From positions 496,001-560,000 of the forward strand of contig JAUJEO010000021.1 of the NCBI GenBank assembly GCA_030762175.1: a stretch of DNA of 64,000 nt, in the 5' to 3' direction. Below the pieces are notes generated by a model. The model saw only the letters and a list, made by a program, of their open reading frames with translations. It made no database searches and was not told the origin of the DNA. Each line of letters starts with the position of its first letter. Within the stretch, counting starts at the first letter, position 1. This document shows, piece after piece, positions 9,301-22,000 of this stretch. The translations under genes were made by a program, and so were the position numbers. Source of the DNA: Metallyticus violacea. Lineage: Eukaryota; Arthropoda; Insecta; Mantodea; Metallyticidae.

Positions 9301-12300
9301 GAAACTTCGTTAGAATCACCTTTTTTCCGTTCTTATTTGAGATAACTGGTTCTCTTTCATTATAGTAGTTTGATAGCCTCAGAAAAGCATATTATGCACA
9401 AAGAATCTCGAAAAGAAAAAAAAATTTTTTCGAAGTTAGGAAACTTCGTTAGAATCACTTTTTTTTCCGTTCTTATTTGAGATAACTGGTTCTCTTTCAT
9501 TATACTAGTTTGATAGCCTCAGTAAAGCATATTATGCACAAAATATCTCGAAAAGAAAAAAAATGTTTTTCGAAGTTTGGAAACTTCATTAGAATCACTT
9601 TTTTTCCGTTCTTATTTGAGATAACTGGTTCTCTTTCATTATACTAGTTTGATAGCCTCAGTAAAGCATATTATGCGCAAGGAATCTGGAAAAGAAAAAA
9701 AATTTTTTTCGAAGTTTGGAAACTTCGTTAGAATCACTTTTTTTCCGTTCTTATTTGAGATAACTGGTTCTCTTTCATTATACTAGTTTGATAGCCTCAG
9801 AAAAGCATATTATGCGCAAAGAATCTCGAAAAGAAAAAAGTTTTTTTTCGAAGTTTGGAAACTTCGTTTGAATAACTTTTTTTCCGTTCTTATTTGAGAT
9901 AACTGGTTCTCTTTCATTATACTAGTTTGATAGCCTCAGAAAAGCATATTATGCACAAAGAATCTCGAAAAGAAAAAAAATTTTTTTCGAAGTTAGGAAA
10001 CTTCGTTAGAATCACTTTTTTTCCGCTCTTATTTGAGATAACTGATTCTCTTTCATTATACTAGTTTGTTAGCCTCAGCAAAGCATATTATGCACAAAGA
10101 ATCTCGAAAAGAAAAAAATTTTTTTTCGAAGTTTGGAAACTTCGTTTGAATCACTTTTTTTCCGTTCTTATTTGAGATAACTGGTTCTCTTTCATTATAC
10201 TAGTTTGATAGCCTCAGTAAAGCATATCATGCACAAAGAATCTCGAAAAGAAAAAAAAATTTTTTCGAAGTTTGGAAACTTCATTAGAATCACTTTTTTT
10301 TCCGTTCTTATTTGAGATAACTGGTTCTCTTTCATTATACTAGTTTGATAGCCTCAGTAAAGCATATTATGCGCAAAGAATCTGGAAAAGAAAAAAAATT
10401 TTTTTCGAAGTTTGGAAACTTTGTTTGAATAACTTTTTTTCCGTTCTTATTTGAGATAACTGGTTCTCTTTCATTATAATAGTTTGATAGCCTCAGAAAA
10501 CCATATTATGCGCAAAGAATCTCGAAAAGAAAAAAATTTTTTTTCGAAGTTAGGAAACTTCTTTAGAATCACTTTTTTTCCGTTCTTATTTGAGATAACT
10601 GGTTCTCTTTCATTATACTAATTAGGTAGCCTCAGAAAAGCATATTACGCGCAAAGAATCTCGAAAATAAAAAAATTTTTTTCGAACTTTGGAAACTTCG
10701 TTAGAATCACTTTTTTTCCGTTCTTATTTGAGATAACTGGTTCTCTTTCATTATACTAGTTTCATAGCCTCAGAAAACCATATTATGCGCAAAGAATCTC
10801 GAAAAGAAAAAAAATTTTTTTCGAAGTTTGGAAACGTCGTTTGAATCACTTTTTTCCGTTCTTATTTGAGATAACTGGTTATCTTTCATTATAGTAGTTT
10901 GATAGCCTCAGAAAAGCATATTATGCTCAAAGAATCTCGAAATGAAAAAAATTTTTTTTCGAAGTTTGGAAACTTCCTTAGAATCACTTTTTTTCCATTC
11001 TTATTTGAGATAACTGGTTCTCTTTCCTTATACTAGTTTGATAGCCTCAGAAAAGCATATTATGAACAAAGAATCTCGAAAAGAAAAAAATTTTTCTTCG
11101 AAGTTTGGAAACTTCGTTTGAATCACTTTTTTCCGTTCTTATTTGAGATTACTGGTTCTCTTTCATTATACTAGTTTGATAGCCTCAGTAAAGCATATTA
11201 TGCGCAAAGAATCTGGAAAAGAAAAAAAATTTTTTTCGATGTTTGGAAACTTCGTTAGAATCACTTTTTTTCCGTTCTTATTTGAGATAACTGGTTCTCT
11301 TTCATTATACTAGTTTGATAGCCTCAGAAAAGCATATTATGCACAAAGAATCTCGAAAAGAAAAAAATTTTTTTTCGAAGTTTGGAAACTTCGTTTGAAT
11401 CACTTTTTTTCCGTTCTTATTTGAGATAACTGGTTCTCTTTCATTGTACTAGTTTGATAGCCTCAGTAAAGCATATTATGCACAAAATATCTCGAAAAGA
11501 AAAAAAATGTTTTTCGAAGTTTGGAAACTTCATTAGAATCACTTTTTTTCCGTTCTTATTTGAGATAACTGGTTCTCTTTCATTATACTAGTTTGATAGC
11601 CTCAGTAAAGCATATTATGCGCAAAGAATCTGGAAAAGAAAAAAAAATTTTTTCGAAGTTTGGAAACCTCGTTAGAATCACTTTTTTCCGTTCTTATTTG
11701 AGATAACTGGTTCTCTTTCATTATACTAGTTTGATAGCCTCAGAAAAGCATATTATGCGCAAAGAATCTCGAAAAGAAAAAAGTTTTTTTTCGAAGTTTG
11801 GAAACTTCGTTTGAATCACTTTTTTTCCGCTCTTATTTGAGATAACTGTTTCTCTTTCATTATACTAGTTTGATAGCCTCAGCAAAGCATATTATGCACA
11901 AAGAATCTCGAAAAGAAAAAAATTTTTTTTCGAAGTTAGGAAACTTCGTTAGAATCACTTTTTTTCCGTTCTTATTTGAGATAACTGGTTCTCTTTCATT
12001 ATACTAGTTTGATAGCCTCAGCAAAGCATATTATGCACAAAGAATCTCGAAAAGAAAAAAATTTTTTTCGAAGTTTGGAAACTTCGTTTGAATCACTTTT
12101 TTTCCGTTCTTATTTGAGATAACTGGTTCTCCTTCATTATACTAGTTTGATAGCCTCAGTAAAGCATATTATGCACAAAGAATCTCGAAAAGAAAAAAGT
12201 TTTTTTTCGAAGTTGCGAAACTTCGTTTGAATCCCTTTTTTTCCGTTCTAATTTGAGATAACTGGTACTCTTTCATTATACTAATTTGATAGCCTCAGTA

Positions 12301-14134
12301 AAGCATATTATGTGCAAAGAATCTCGAAAAGAAAAAAAATTTTTTTCGAAGTTTGGAAACTTCGTTAGAGTCACTTTTTTTCCGTTCTTATTTTAGATAA
12401 CTGGTTCTCTTTCATTATACTAATTTGATAGCCTCAGTAAAGCATATTATGCGCAAAGAATCTCGAAAAGAAAAAAAAATTTTTCGAAGTTTGGAAACGT
12501 CGTTAGAATCACTTTTTTTCCGTTCTTATTTGAGTTAACTGGTTCTCTTTCATTATACTAGTTTGATAGCCTCAGAAAGGCATATTATGCGCAAAGAATC
12601 TCGAAAAGAAAAAAGTTTTTTTTCGAAGTTTGGAAACTTCGTTTGAATAACTTTTTTTCCGTTCTTATTTGAGATAACTGGTTCTCTTTCATTATACTAG
12701 TTTGATAGCCTCAGAAAAGCATATTATGCGCAAAGAATCTCGAAAAGAAAAAATTTTTTTTTCGAAGTTTGGAAACTTCGTTAGAATCACTTTTTTTCCG
12801 TTCTTATTTGAGATTACTGGTTCTCTTTAATTATAGTAGTTTGATAGCCTCAGAAAAGCATATTATGCTTAAAGAATCTCGAAAAGAAAAAAAAATTTTT
12901 TCGAAGTTAGGAAACTTCGTTAGAATCACTTTTTTTCCGTTCTTATTTGAGATAACTGGTTCTCTTTCATTATACTAGTTTGATAGCCTCAGAAAACCAT
13001 ATTATGCGCAAAGAATCTCGAAAAGAAAAAAAATTTTTTTCGAAGTTTGGAAACGTCGTTTGAATCACTTTTTTCCGTTCTTATTAGAGATAACTGGTTA
13101 TCTTTCATTATAGTAGATTGATAGCCTCAGAAAAGCATATTATGCTCAAAGAATCTCGAAATGAAAAAAATTTTTTTTCGAAGTTTGGAAACTTCCTTAG
13201 AATCACTTTTTTTCCATTCTTATTTGAGATAACTGGTTCTCTTTCCTTATACTAGTTTGATAGCCTCAGAAAAGCATATTATGCGAAAAGAATCTCGAAA
13301 AGAAAAAAATTTTTCTTCGAAGTTTGGAAACTTCGTTTGAATCACTTTTTTCCGTTCTTATTTGAGATAACTGGTTCTCTTTCATTATACTAGTTTGATA
13401 GCCTCAGTAAAGCATATTATGCGCAAAGAATCTGGAAAAGAAAAAAAAATTTTTTCGAAGTGTGGAAACTTCGTTAGAATCACTTTTTTTCCGTTCTTAT
13501 TTGAGATAACTGGTTCTCTTTCATTATACTAGTTTGATAGCCTCAGAAAAGCATATTACGCGCAAAGAATCTCGAAAATAAAAAAATTTTTTTAGAACTT
13601 TGGAAACTTCTTTAGAATCACTTTTTTTCCGTTCTTATTTGAGATAACTGGTTCTCTTTCATTATACTAATTAGATAGCCTCAGAAAAGCATATTACGCG
13701 CAAAGAATCTCGAAAAGAAAAAAGTTTTTTTTCGAAGTTTGGAAACTTCGTTTGAATCACTTTTTTTCCGCTCTTATTTGAGATAACTGTTTCTCTTTCA
13801 TTATACTAGTTTAATAGCCTCAGCAAAGCATATTATGCACAAAGAATCTCGTAAAGAAAAAAATTTTTTTTCGAAGTTAGGAAACTTCGTTAGAATCACT
13901 TTTTTTCCGTTCTTATTTGAGATAACTGGTTCTCTTTCATTATACTAGTTTGATAGCCTCAGCAAAGCATATTATGCACAAAGAATATCGAAAAGAAAAA
14001 AATTTTTTTCGAAGTTTGGAAACTTCGTTAGAATCACTTTTTTTCCGTTCTTATTTGAGATAACTGGTTCTCCTTCATTATACTAGTTTGATAGCCTCAG
14101 TAAAGCATATTATGCACAAAGAATCTCGAAAAGC
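9301..14134 (+). repeat. 4.8-kb segmental duplication, copy A
   Basis: This block matches 19013-23846 at a constant offset of 9,712 bases, about 70 monomers. Anchors include the AATCACCTTTTTTCC monomer (9312 and 19024), CGAAGTTAGG at 9431 and 19143, GTACTAG at 11446 and 21158, and GCATATTACG at 13689 and 23401. Its start repeats the opening of the 26-monomer unit (9443 matches position 1), but about four monomers present at 960-1500 are missing near 10420, where a GTTTGAATAAC monomer joins an ATAATAG monomer directly. The match ends near 14134, after which copy A reads AAGCAAAAAG and copy B AAGGAAAAAT. Confidence 0.85.
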
Positions 14135-17100
14135 AAAAAGTTTTTTTCGAAGTTGCGAAACTTCGTTTGAATCACTTTTTTTCCGTTCTAATTTGAGATA
14201 ACTGGTACTCTTTCATTATACTAATTTGATAGCCTCAGTAAAGCATATTATGTGCAAAGAATCTCGAAAAGAAAAAAAATTTTTTTCGAAGTTTGGAAAC
14301 TTCGTTAGAGTCACTTTTTTTCCGTTCTTATTTTAGATAACTGGTTCTCTTTCATTATACTAATTCGATAGCCTCAGTAAAGCATATTATGCGCAAAGAA
14401 TCTCGAAAAGAAAAAAAAAATTTTCGAAGTTTGGAAACGTCGTTAGAATCACTTTTTTTCCGTTCTTATTTGAGATAACTGGTTCTCTTTCATTATACTA
14501 GTTTGATAGCCTCAGAAAGGCATATTATGCGCAAAGAATCTCGAAAAGAAAAAAGTTTTTTTTCGAAGTTTGGAAACTTCGTTTGAATAACTTTTTTTCC
14601 GTTCTTATTTGAGATAACTGGTTCTCTTTCATTATACTAGTTTGATAGCCTCAGAAAAGCATATTATGCGCAAAGAATCTCGAAAAGAAAAAATTTTTTT
14701 TTCGAAGTTTGGAAACTTCGTTAGAATCACTTTTTTTCCGTTCTTATTTGAGATTACTGGTTCTCTTTAATTATAGTAGTTTGATAGCCTCAGAAAAGCA
14801 TATTATGCACAAAGAATCTCGAAAAGAAAAAAAATTTTTTTCGAAGTTAGGAAACTTCGTTAGAATCACTTTTTTTTCCGTTCTTATTTGAGATAACTGG
14901 TTCTCTTTCATTATACTAGTTTGATAGCCTCAGCAAAGCATATTATTCACAAAGAATCTCGAAAAGAAAAAAATTTTTTTTCGAAGTTTGGAAACGTCGT
15001 TTGAATCACTTTTATTCCGTTCTTATTTGAGATAACTGGTTCTCTTTCACTATACTAGTTTGATAGCCTCAGTAAAGCATATTATGCACAAAGAATCTCG
15101 AAAAGAAAAAAATTTTTTTCGAAGTTTGGAAACTTCGTTTGAATCACTTTTTTTCCGTTCTTATTTGAGATAACTGGTTCTCCTTCATTATACTAGTTTG
15201 ATAGCCTCAGTAAAGCATATTATGCACAAAGAATCTCGAAAAGAAAAAAGTTTTTTTTCGAAGTTGCGAAACTTCGTTTGAATCCCTTTTTTTCCGTTCT
15301 AATTTGAGATAACTGGTACTCTTTCATTATACTAATTTGATAGCCTCAGTAAAGCATATTATGTGCAAAGAATCTCGAAAAGAAAAAAAATTTTTTTCGA
15401 ATTTTGGAAACTTCGTTAGAGTCACTTTTTTTCCGTTCTTATTTTAGATAACTGGTTCTCTTTCATTATACTAATTTGATAGCCTCAGTAAAGCATATTA
15501 TGCGCAAAGAATCTCGAAAAGAAAAAAAATTTTTTCGAAGTTTGGAAACGTCGTTAGAATCACTTTTTTTCCGTTCTTATTTGAGATAACTGGTTCTCTT
15601 TCATTATACTAGTTTGATAGCCTCAGAAAGGCATATTATGCGCAAAGAATCTCGAAAAGAAAAAAGTTTTATTTCGAAGTTTGGAAACTTCGTTTGAATA
15701 ACTTTTTTTCCGTTCTTATTTGAGATAACTGGTTCTCTTTCATTATACTAGTTTGATAGCCTCAGAAAAGCATATTATGCGCAAAGAATCTCGAAAAGAA
15801 AAAATTTTTTTTTCGAAGTTTGGAAACTTCGTTAGAATCACCTTTTTTCCGTTCTTATTTGAGATTACTGGTTCTCTTTAATTATAGTAGTTTGATAGCC
15901 TCAGAAAAGCATATTATGCTTAAAGAATCTCGAAAAGAAAAAAAAATTTTTTCGAAGTTAGGAAACTTCGTTAGAATCACTTTTTTTCCGTTCTTATTTG
16001 AGATAACTGGTTCTCTTTCATTATACTAGTTTGATAGCCTCAGAAAACCATATTATGCGCAAAGAATCTCGAAAAGAAAAAAAATTTTTTTCGAAGTTTG
16101 GAAACGTCGTTTGAATCACTTTTTTTCGTTCTTATTTGAGATAACTGGTTATCTTTCATTATAGTAGATTGATAGCCTCAGAAAAGCATATTATGCTCAA
16201 AGAATCTCGAAATGAAAAAAATTTTTTTTCGAAGTTTGGAAACTTCCTTAGAATCACTTTTTTTCCATTCTTATTTGAGATAACTGGTTCTCTTTCCTTA
16301 TACTAGTTTGATAGCCTCAGAAAAGCATATTATGCGCAAAGAATCTCGAAAAGAAAAAAATTTTTCTTCGAAGTTTGGAAACTTCGTTTGAATCACTTTT
16401 TTCCGTTCTTATTTGAGATAACTGGTTCTCTTTCATTATACTAGTTTGATAGCCTCAGTAAAGCATATTATGCGCAAAGAATCTGGAAAAGAAAAAAAAA
16501 ATTTTTCGAAGTGTGGAAACTTCGTTAGAATCACTTTTTTTCCGTTCTTATTTGAGATAACTGGTTCTCTTTCATTATACTAGTTTGATAGCCTCAGAAA
16601 AGCATATTACGCGCAAAGAATCTCGAAAATAAAAAAATTTTTTTAGAACTTTGGAAACTTCTTTAGAATCACTTTTTTTCCGTTCTTATTTGAGATAACT
16701 GGTTCTCTTTCATTATACTAGTTTGATAGCCTCAGTAAAGCATATTATGCACAAAGAATCTCGAAAAGAAAAAAATTTTTTTCGAAGTTTGGAAACTTCG
16801 TTAGAATCACTTTTTTTCCGTTCTTATTTGAGATAACTGGTTCTCCTTCATTATACTAGTTTGATAGCCTCAGTAAAGCATATTATGCACAAAGAATCTC
16901 GAAAAGCAAAAAGTTTTTTTTCGAAGTTGCGAAACTTCGTTTGAATCACTTTTTTTCCGTTCTAATTTGAGATAACTGGTACTCTTTCATTATACTAATT
17001 TGATAGCCTCAGTAAAGCATATTATGTGCAAAGAATCTCGAAAAGAAAAAAAATTTTTTTCGAAGTTTGGAAACTTCGTTAGAAACACTTTTTTTCCGTT

Positions 17101-17343
17101 CTTATTTTAGATAACTGGTTCTCTTTCATTATACTAATTCGATAGCCTCAGTAAAGCATATTATGCGCAAAGAATCTCGAAAAGAAAAAAAAATTTTTCG
17201 AAGTTTGGAAACTTCGTTAGAATCACTTTTTTTCCGTTCTTATTTGAGATAACTGGTTCTCTTTCATTATACTAGTTTGATAGCCTCAGAAAAGCATATT
17301 ATGCGCAAAGAATCTCGAAAAGAAAAAATTTTTTTTTCGAAGT
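14135..17343 (+). repeat. Mosaic segment with local reduplication
   Basis: Satellite only. About 15120-16720 repeats 12060-13660 at an offset of 3,051 (22 monomers). Next, about 16760-17215 repeats 13990-14445, with the rare AAGCAAAAAG at 14131 and 16904. About 17270-17343 then continues as 14640-14708 after the loss of one monomer, the offset changing from 2,773 to 2,635. The region is best read as several overlapping local duplications. Confidence 0.7.
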
Positions 17344-18680
17344 TTGGAAACTTCGTTAGTATCACTTTTTTTCCGTTCTTATTTGAGATTACTGGTTCTC
17401 TTTAATTATAGTAGTTTGATAGCCTCAGAAAAGCATATTATGCACAAAGAATCTCGAAAAGAAAAAAAATTTTTTTCGAAGTTAGGAAACTTCGTTAGAA
17501 TCACTTTTTTTCCGTTCTTATTTGAGATAACTGGTTCTCTTTCATTATACTAGTTTGATAGCCTCAGCAAAGCATATTATTCACAAAGAATCTCGAAAAG
17601 AAAAAAATTTTTTTTCGAAGTTTGGAAACGTCGTTTGAATCACTTTTATTCCGTTCTTATTTGAGATAACTGGTTCTCTTTCACTATACTAGTTTGATAG
17701 CCTCAGTAAAGCATATTATGCACAAAGAATCTCGAAAAGAAAAAAGTTTTTTTTCGAAGTTTCGAAACTTCGTTTGACTCACTTTTTTTCCGTTCTAATT
17801 TGACATAACTGGTTCTCTTTCATTATACTAATTTGATAGCCTCAGTAAAGCATATTATGTGCAAAGAATCTCGAAAAGAAAAAATTTTTTTTTCGAAGTT
17901 TGGAAACTTCGTTAGAATCACTTTTTTTCCGTTCTTATTTTAGGTAACTGGTTCTCTTTCATTATACTAATTTGATAGCCTCAGTAAAGCATATTATGCG
18001 CAAAGAATCTTGAAAAGAAAAAAAAATTTTTTCGAAGTTTGGAAACGTCGTTAGAATCACTTTTTTTCCGTTCTTATTTGAGATAACTGGTTCTCTTTCA
18101 TTATACTAGTTTGATAGCCTCAGAAATGCATATTATGCGCAAAGAATCTCGAAAAGAAAAAAGTTTTTTTTCGAAGTTTGGAAACTTCGTTTGAATAACT
18201 TTTTTTCCGTTCTTATTTGAGATAACTGGTTCTCTTTCATTATACTAGTTTGATAGCCTCAGAAAAGCATATTATGCGCAAAGAATCTCGAAAAGAAAAA
18301 AAATTTTTTTCGAAGTTTGGAAACTTCGTTAGAATCACTTTTTTTCCGTTCTTATTTGAGATAACTGGTTCTCTTTCATTATACTAGTTTGATAGCTTCA
18401 GAAAAGCATATTATGTGCCAAGAATTTCGAAAAGAAAAAAAATTTTTTTCGAAGTTTGGAAACTTCGTTAGAATCACTTTTTTTCCGTTCTTATTTGAAA
18501 TAACTGGTTCTCTTTCATGATACTAGTTTGATAGCCTCAGAAAATCATATTATGCGCAAAGAATCTCGAAAAGAAAAAATTTTTTTTCGATGTTTGGAAA
18601 CTTTGTTAGAATCACTTTTTTTCCGTTCTTATTTGAGATAACTGGTTCTCTTTCATTATACTAGTTTGATAGCCTCAGAA
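17344..18680 (+). repeat. 1.3-kb block, copy 1 of 3
   Basis: This block recurs at 23866-25190 (offset 6,522) and at about 57588-58920 (offset near 40,243). Shared rare variants are TATTATTCACAAAG, CACTTTTATTCC, the TTTGACATAAC monomer, TTTTAGGTAAC, GAATCTTGAAAAG, TATGTGCCAAG and CGATGTTTGG (18588, 25110, 58830). It includes a monomer in which the second dyad has become a perfect palindrome. Confidence 0.82.
17755..17772. other. Perfect 18-bp palindrome CGAAGTTTCGAAACTTCG
   Basis: The usual GG centre of the second dyad is CG here, which makes the whole 18 bases self-complementary. The allelic site in the block at 57588-58920 is also perfect (57998). In the third copy (24277) the right arm reads CTTTG and the symmetry is broken by one base. 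Confidence 0.85.
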
Positions 18681-19012
18681 AAGCATATTATGCACAAAGA
18701 ATCTCGAAAAGAAAAAAATTTTTTTTCGAAGTTTGGAAACTTCTTTAGAATCACTTTTTTTCCGTTTTTATTTGCGATAACTGGTTCTCTTTCATTATAC
18801 TAGTTTGATAGCCTCAGAAAACCATATTATGCGCAAAGAATCTCGAAAAGAAAAAAAATTTTTTTGGAAGTTTGGAAACTTCTTTAGAATCACTATTTTT
18901 CCGTTCTTATTTGAGATTACTGGTTCTCTTTCATTATACTAATTAGATAGCCTCAGAAAAGCATATTACGCGCAAAGAATCTCGAAAATAAAAAAATTTT
19001 TTTAGAACTTTG
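18681..19012 (+). repeat. Linking satellite segment
   Basis: About 2.4 monomers joining two larger blocks. Rare variants CCGTTTTTATTTGCGATAAC and CACTATTTTTCC are shared with 58921-59270, so this linker follows the 1.3-kb block in two places. In the copy at 25190 it is absent: the sequence goes straight to a TATTACGCGC monomer. Confidence 0.7.
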
Positions 19013-22000
19013 GAAACTTCGTTAGAATCACCTTTTTTCCGTTCTTATTTGAGATAACTGGTTCTCTTTCATTATAGTAGTTTGATAGCCTCAGAAAAGC
19101 ATATTATGCACAAAGAATCTCGAAAAGAAAAAAAATTTTTTTCGAAGTTAGGAAACTTCGTTAGAATCACTTTTTTTTCCGTTCTTATTTGAGATAACTG
19201 GTTCTCTTTCATTATACTAGTTTGATAGCCTCAGTAATGCATATTATGCACAAAATATCTCGAAAAGAAAAAAAATGTTTTTCGAAGTTTGGAAACTTCA
19301 TTAGAATCACTTTTTTTCCGTTCTTATTTGAAATAACTGGTTCTCTTTCATTATACTAGTTTGATAGCCTCAGTAAAGCATATTATGCGCAAGGAATCTG
19401 GAAAAGAAAAAAAATTTTTTTCGAAGTTTGGAAACTTCGTTAGAATCACTTTTTTTCCGTTCTTATTTGAGATAACTGGTTCTCTTTCATTATACTAGTT
19501 TGATAGCCTCAGAAAAGCATATTATGCGCAAAGAATCTCGAAAAGAAAAAAGTTTTTTTTCGAAGTTTGGAAACTTCGTTTGAATAACTTTTTTTCCGTT
19601 CTTATTTGAGATAACTGGTTCTCTTTCATTATACTAGTTTGATAGCCTCAGAAAAGCATATTATGCACAAAGAATCTCGAAAAGAAAAAAAAATTTTTTC
19701 GAAGTTAGGAAACTTCGTTAGAATCACTTTTTTTCCGCTCTTATTTGAGATAACTGATTCTCTTTCATTATACTAGTTTGTTAGCCTCAGCAAAGCATAT
19801 TATGCACAAAGAATCTCGAAAAGAAAAAAATTTTTTTACGAAGTTTGGAAACTTCGTTTGAATCACTTTTTTTCCGTTCTTATTTGAGATAACTGGTTCT
19901 CTTTCATTATACTAGTTTGATAGCCTCAGTAAAGCATATCATGCACAAAGAATCTCGAAAAGAAAAAAAAATTTTTTCGAAGTTTGGAAACTTCATTAGA
20001 ATCACTTTTTTTTCCGTTCTTATTTGAGATAACTGGTTCTCTTTCATTATACTAGTTTGATAACCTCAGTAAAGCATATTATGCGCAAAGAATCTGGAAA
20101 AGAAAAAAAAATTTTTTCGAAGTTTGGAAACTTCGTTTGAATAACTTTTTTTCCGTTCTTATTTGAGATAACTGGTTCTCTTTCATTATAATAGTTTGAT
20201 AGCCTCAGAAAACCATATTATGCGCAAAGAATCTCGAAAAGAAAAAAATTTTTTTTCGAAGTTAGGAAACTTCTTTAGAATCACTTTTTTTCCGTTCTTA
20301 TTTGAGATAACTGGTTCTCTTTCATTATACTAATTAGGTAGCCTCAGAAAAGCATATTACGCGCAAAGAATCTCGAAAATAAAAAAATTTTTTTCGAACT
20401 TTGGAAACTTTGTTAGAATCACTTTTTTTCCGTTCTTATTTGAGATAACTGGTTCTCTTTCATTATACTAGTTTGATAGCCTCAGAAAACCATATTATGC
20501 GCAAAGAATCTCGAAAAGAAAAAAAATTTTTTTCGAAGTTTGGAAACGTCGTTTGAATCACTTTTTTCCGTTCTTATTTGAGATAACTGGTTATCTTTCA
20601 TTATAGTAGTTTGATAGCCTCAGAAAAGCATATTATGCTCAAAGAATCTCGAAATGAAAAAAATTTTTTTTCGAAGTTTGGAAACTTCCTTAGAATCACT
20701 TTTTTTCCATTCTTATTTGAGATAACTGGTTCTCTTTCCTTATACTAGTTTGATAGCCTCAGAAAAGCATATTATGAACAAAGAATCTCGAAAAGAAAAA
20801 AATTTTTCTTCGAAGTTTGGAAACTTCGTTTGAATCACTTTTTTCCGTTCTTATTTGAGATTACTGGTTCTCTTTCATTATACTAGTTTGATAGCCTCAG
20901 TAAAGCATATTATGCGCAAAGAATCTGGAAAAGAAAAAAAATTTTTTTCGATGTTTGGAAACTTCGTTAGAATCACTTTTTTTCCGTTCTTATTTGAGAT
21001 AACTGGTTCTCTTTCATTATACTAGTTTGATAGCCTCAGAAAAGCATATTATGCACAAAGAATCTCGAAAAGAAAAAAATTTTTTTTCGAAGTTTGGAAA
21101 CTTCGTTTGAATCACTTTTTTTCCGTTCTTATTTGAGATAACTGGTTCTCTTTCATTGTACTAGTTTGATAGCCTCAGTAAAGCATATTATGCACAAAAT
21201 ATCCCGAAAAGAAAAAAAATGTTTTTCGAAGTTTGGAAACTTCATTAGAATCACTTTTTTTCCGTTCTTATTTGAGATAACTGGTTCTCTTTCATTATAC
21301 TAGTTTGATAGCCTCAGTAAAGCATATTATGCGCAAAGAATCTGGAAAAGAAAAAAAAATTTTTTCGAAGTTTGGAAACTTCGTTAGAATCACTTTTTTC
21401 CGTTCTTATTTGAGATAACTGGTTCTCTTTCATTATACTAGTTTTATAGCCTCAGAAAAGCATATTATGCGCAAAGAATCTCGAAAAGAAAAAAGTTTTT
21501 TTTCGAAGTTTGGAAACTTCGTTTGAATCACTTTTTTTCCGCTCTTATTTGAGATAACTGTTTCTCTTTCATTATACTAGTTTGATAGCCTCAGCAAAGC
21601 ATATTATGCACAAAGAATCTCGAAAAGAAAAAAATTTTTTTTCGAAGTTAGGAAACTTCGTTAGAATCACTTTTTTTCCGTTCTTATTTGAGATAACTGG
21701 TTCTCTTTCATTATACTAGTTTGATAGCCTCAGCAAAGCATATTATGCACAAAGAATCTCGAAAAGAAAAAAATTTTTTTCGAAGTTTGGAAACTTCGTT
21801 TGAATCACTTTTTTTCCGTTCTTATTTGAGATAACTGGTTCTCCTTCATTATACTAGTTTGATAGCCTCAGTAAAGCATATTATGCACAAAGAATCTCGA
21901 AAAGAGAAAAGTTTTTTTTCGAAGTTGCGAAACTTCGTTTGAATCCCTTTTTTTCCGTTCTAATTTGAGATAACTGGTACTCTTTCATTATACTAATTTG

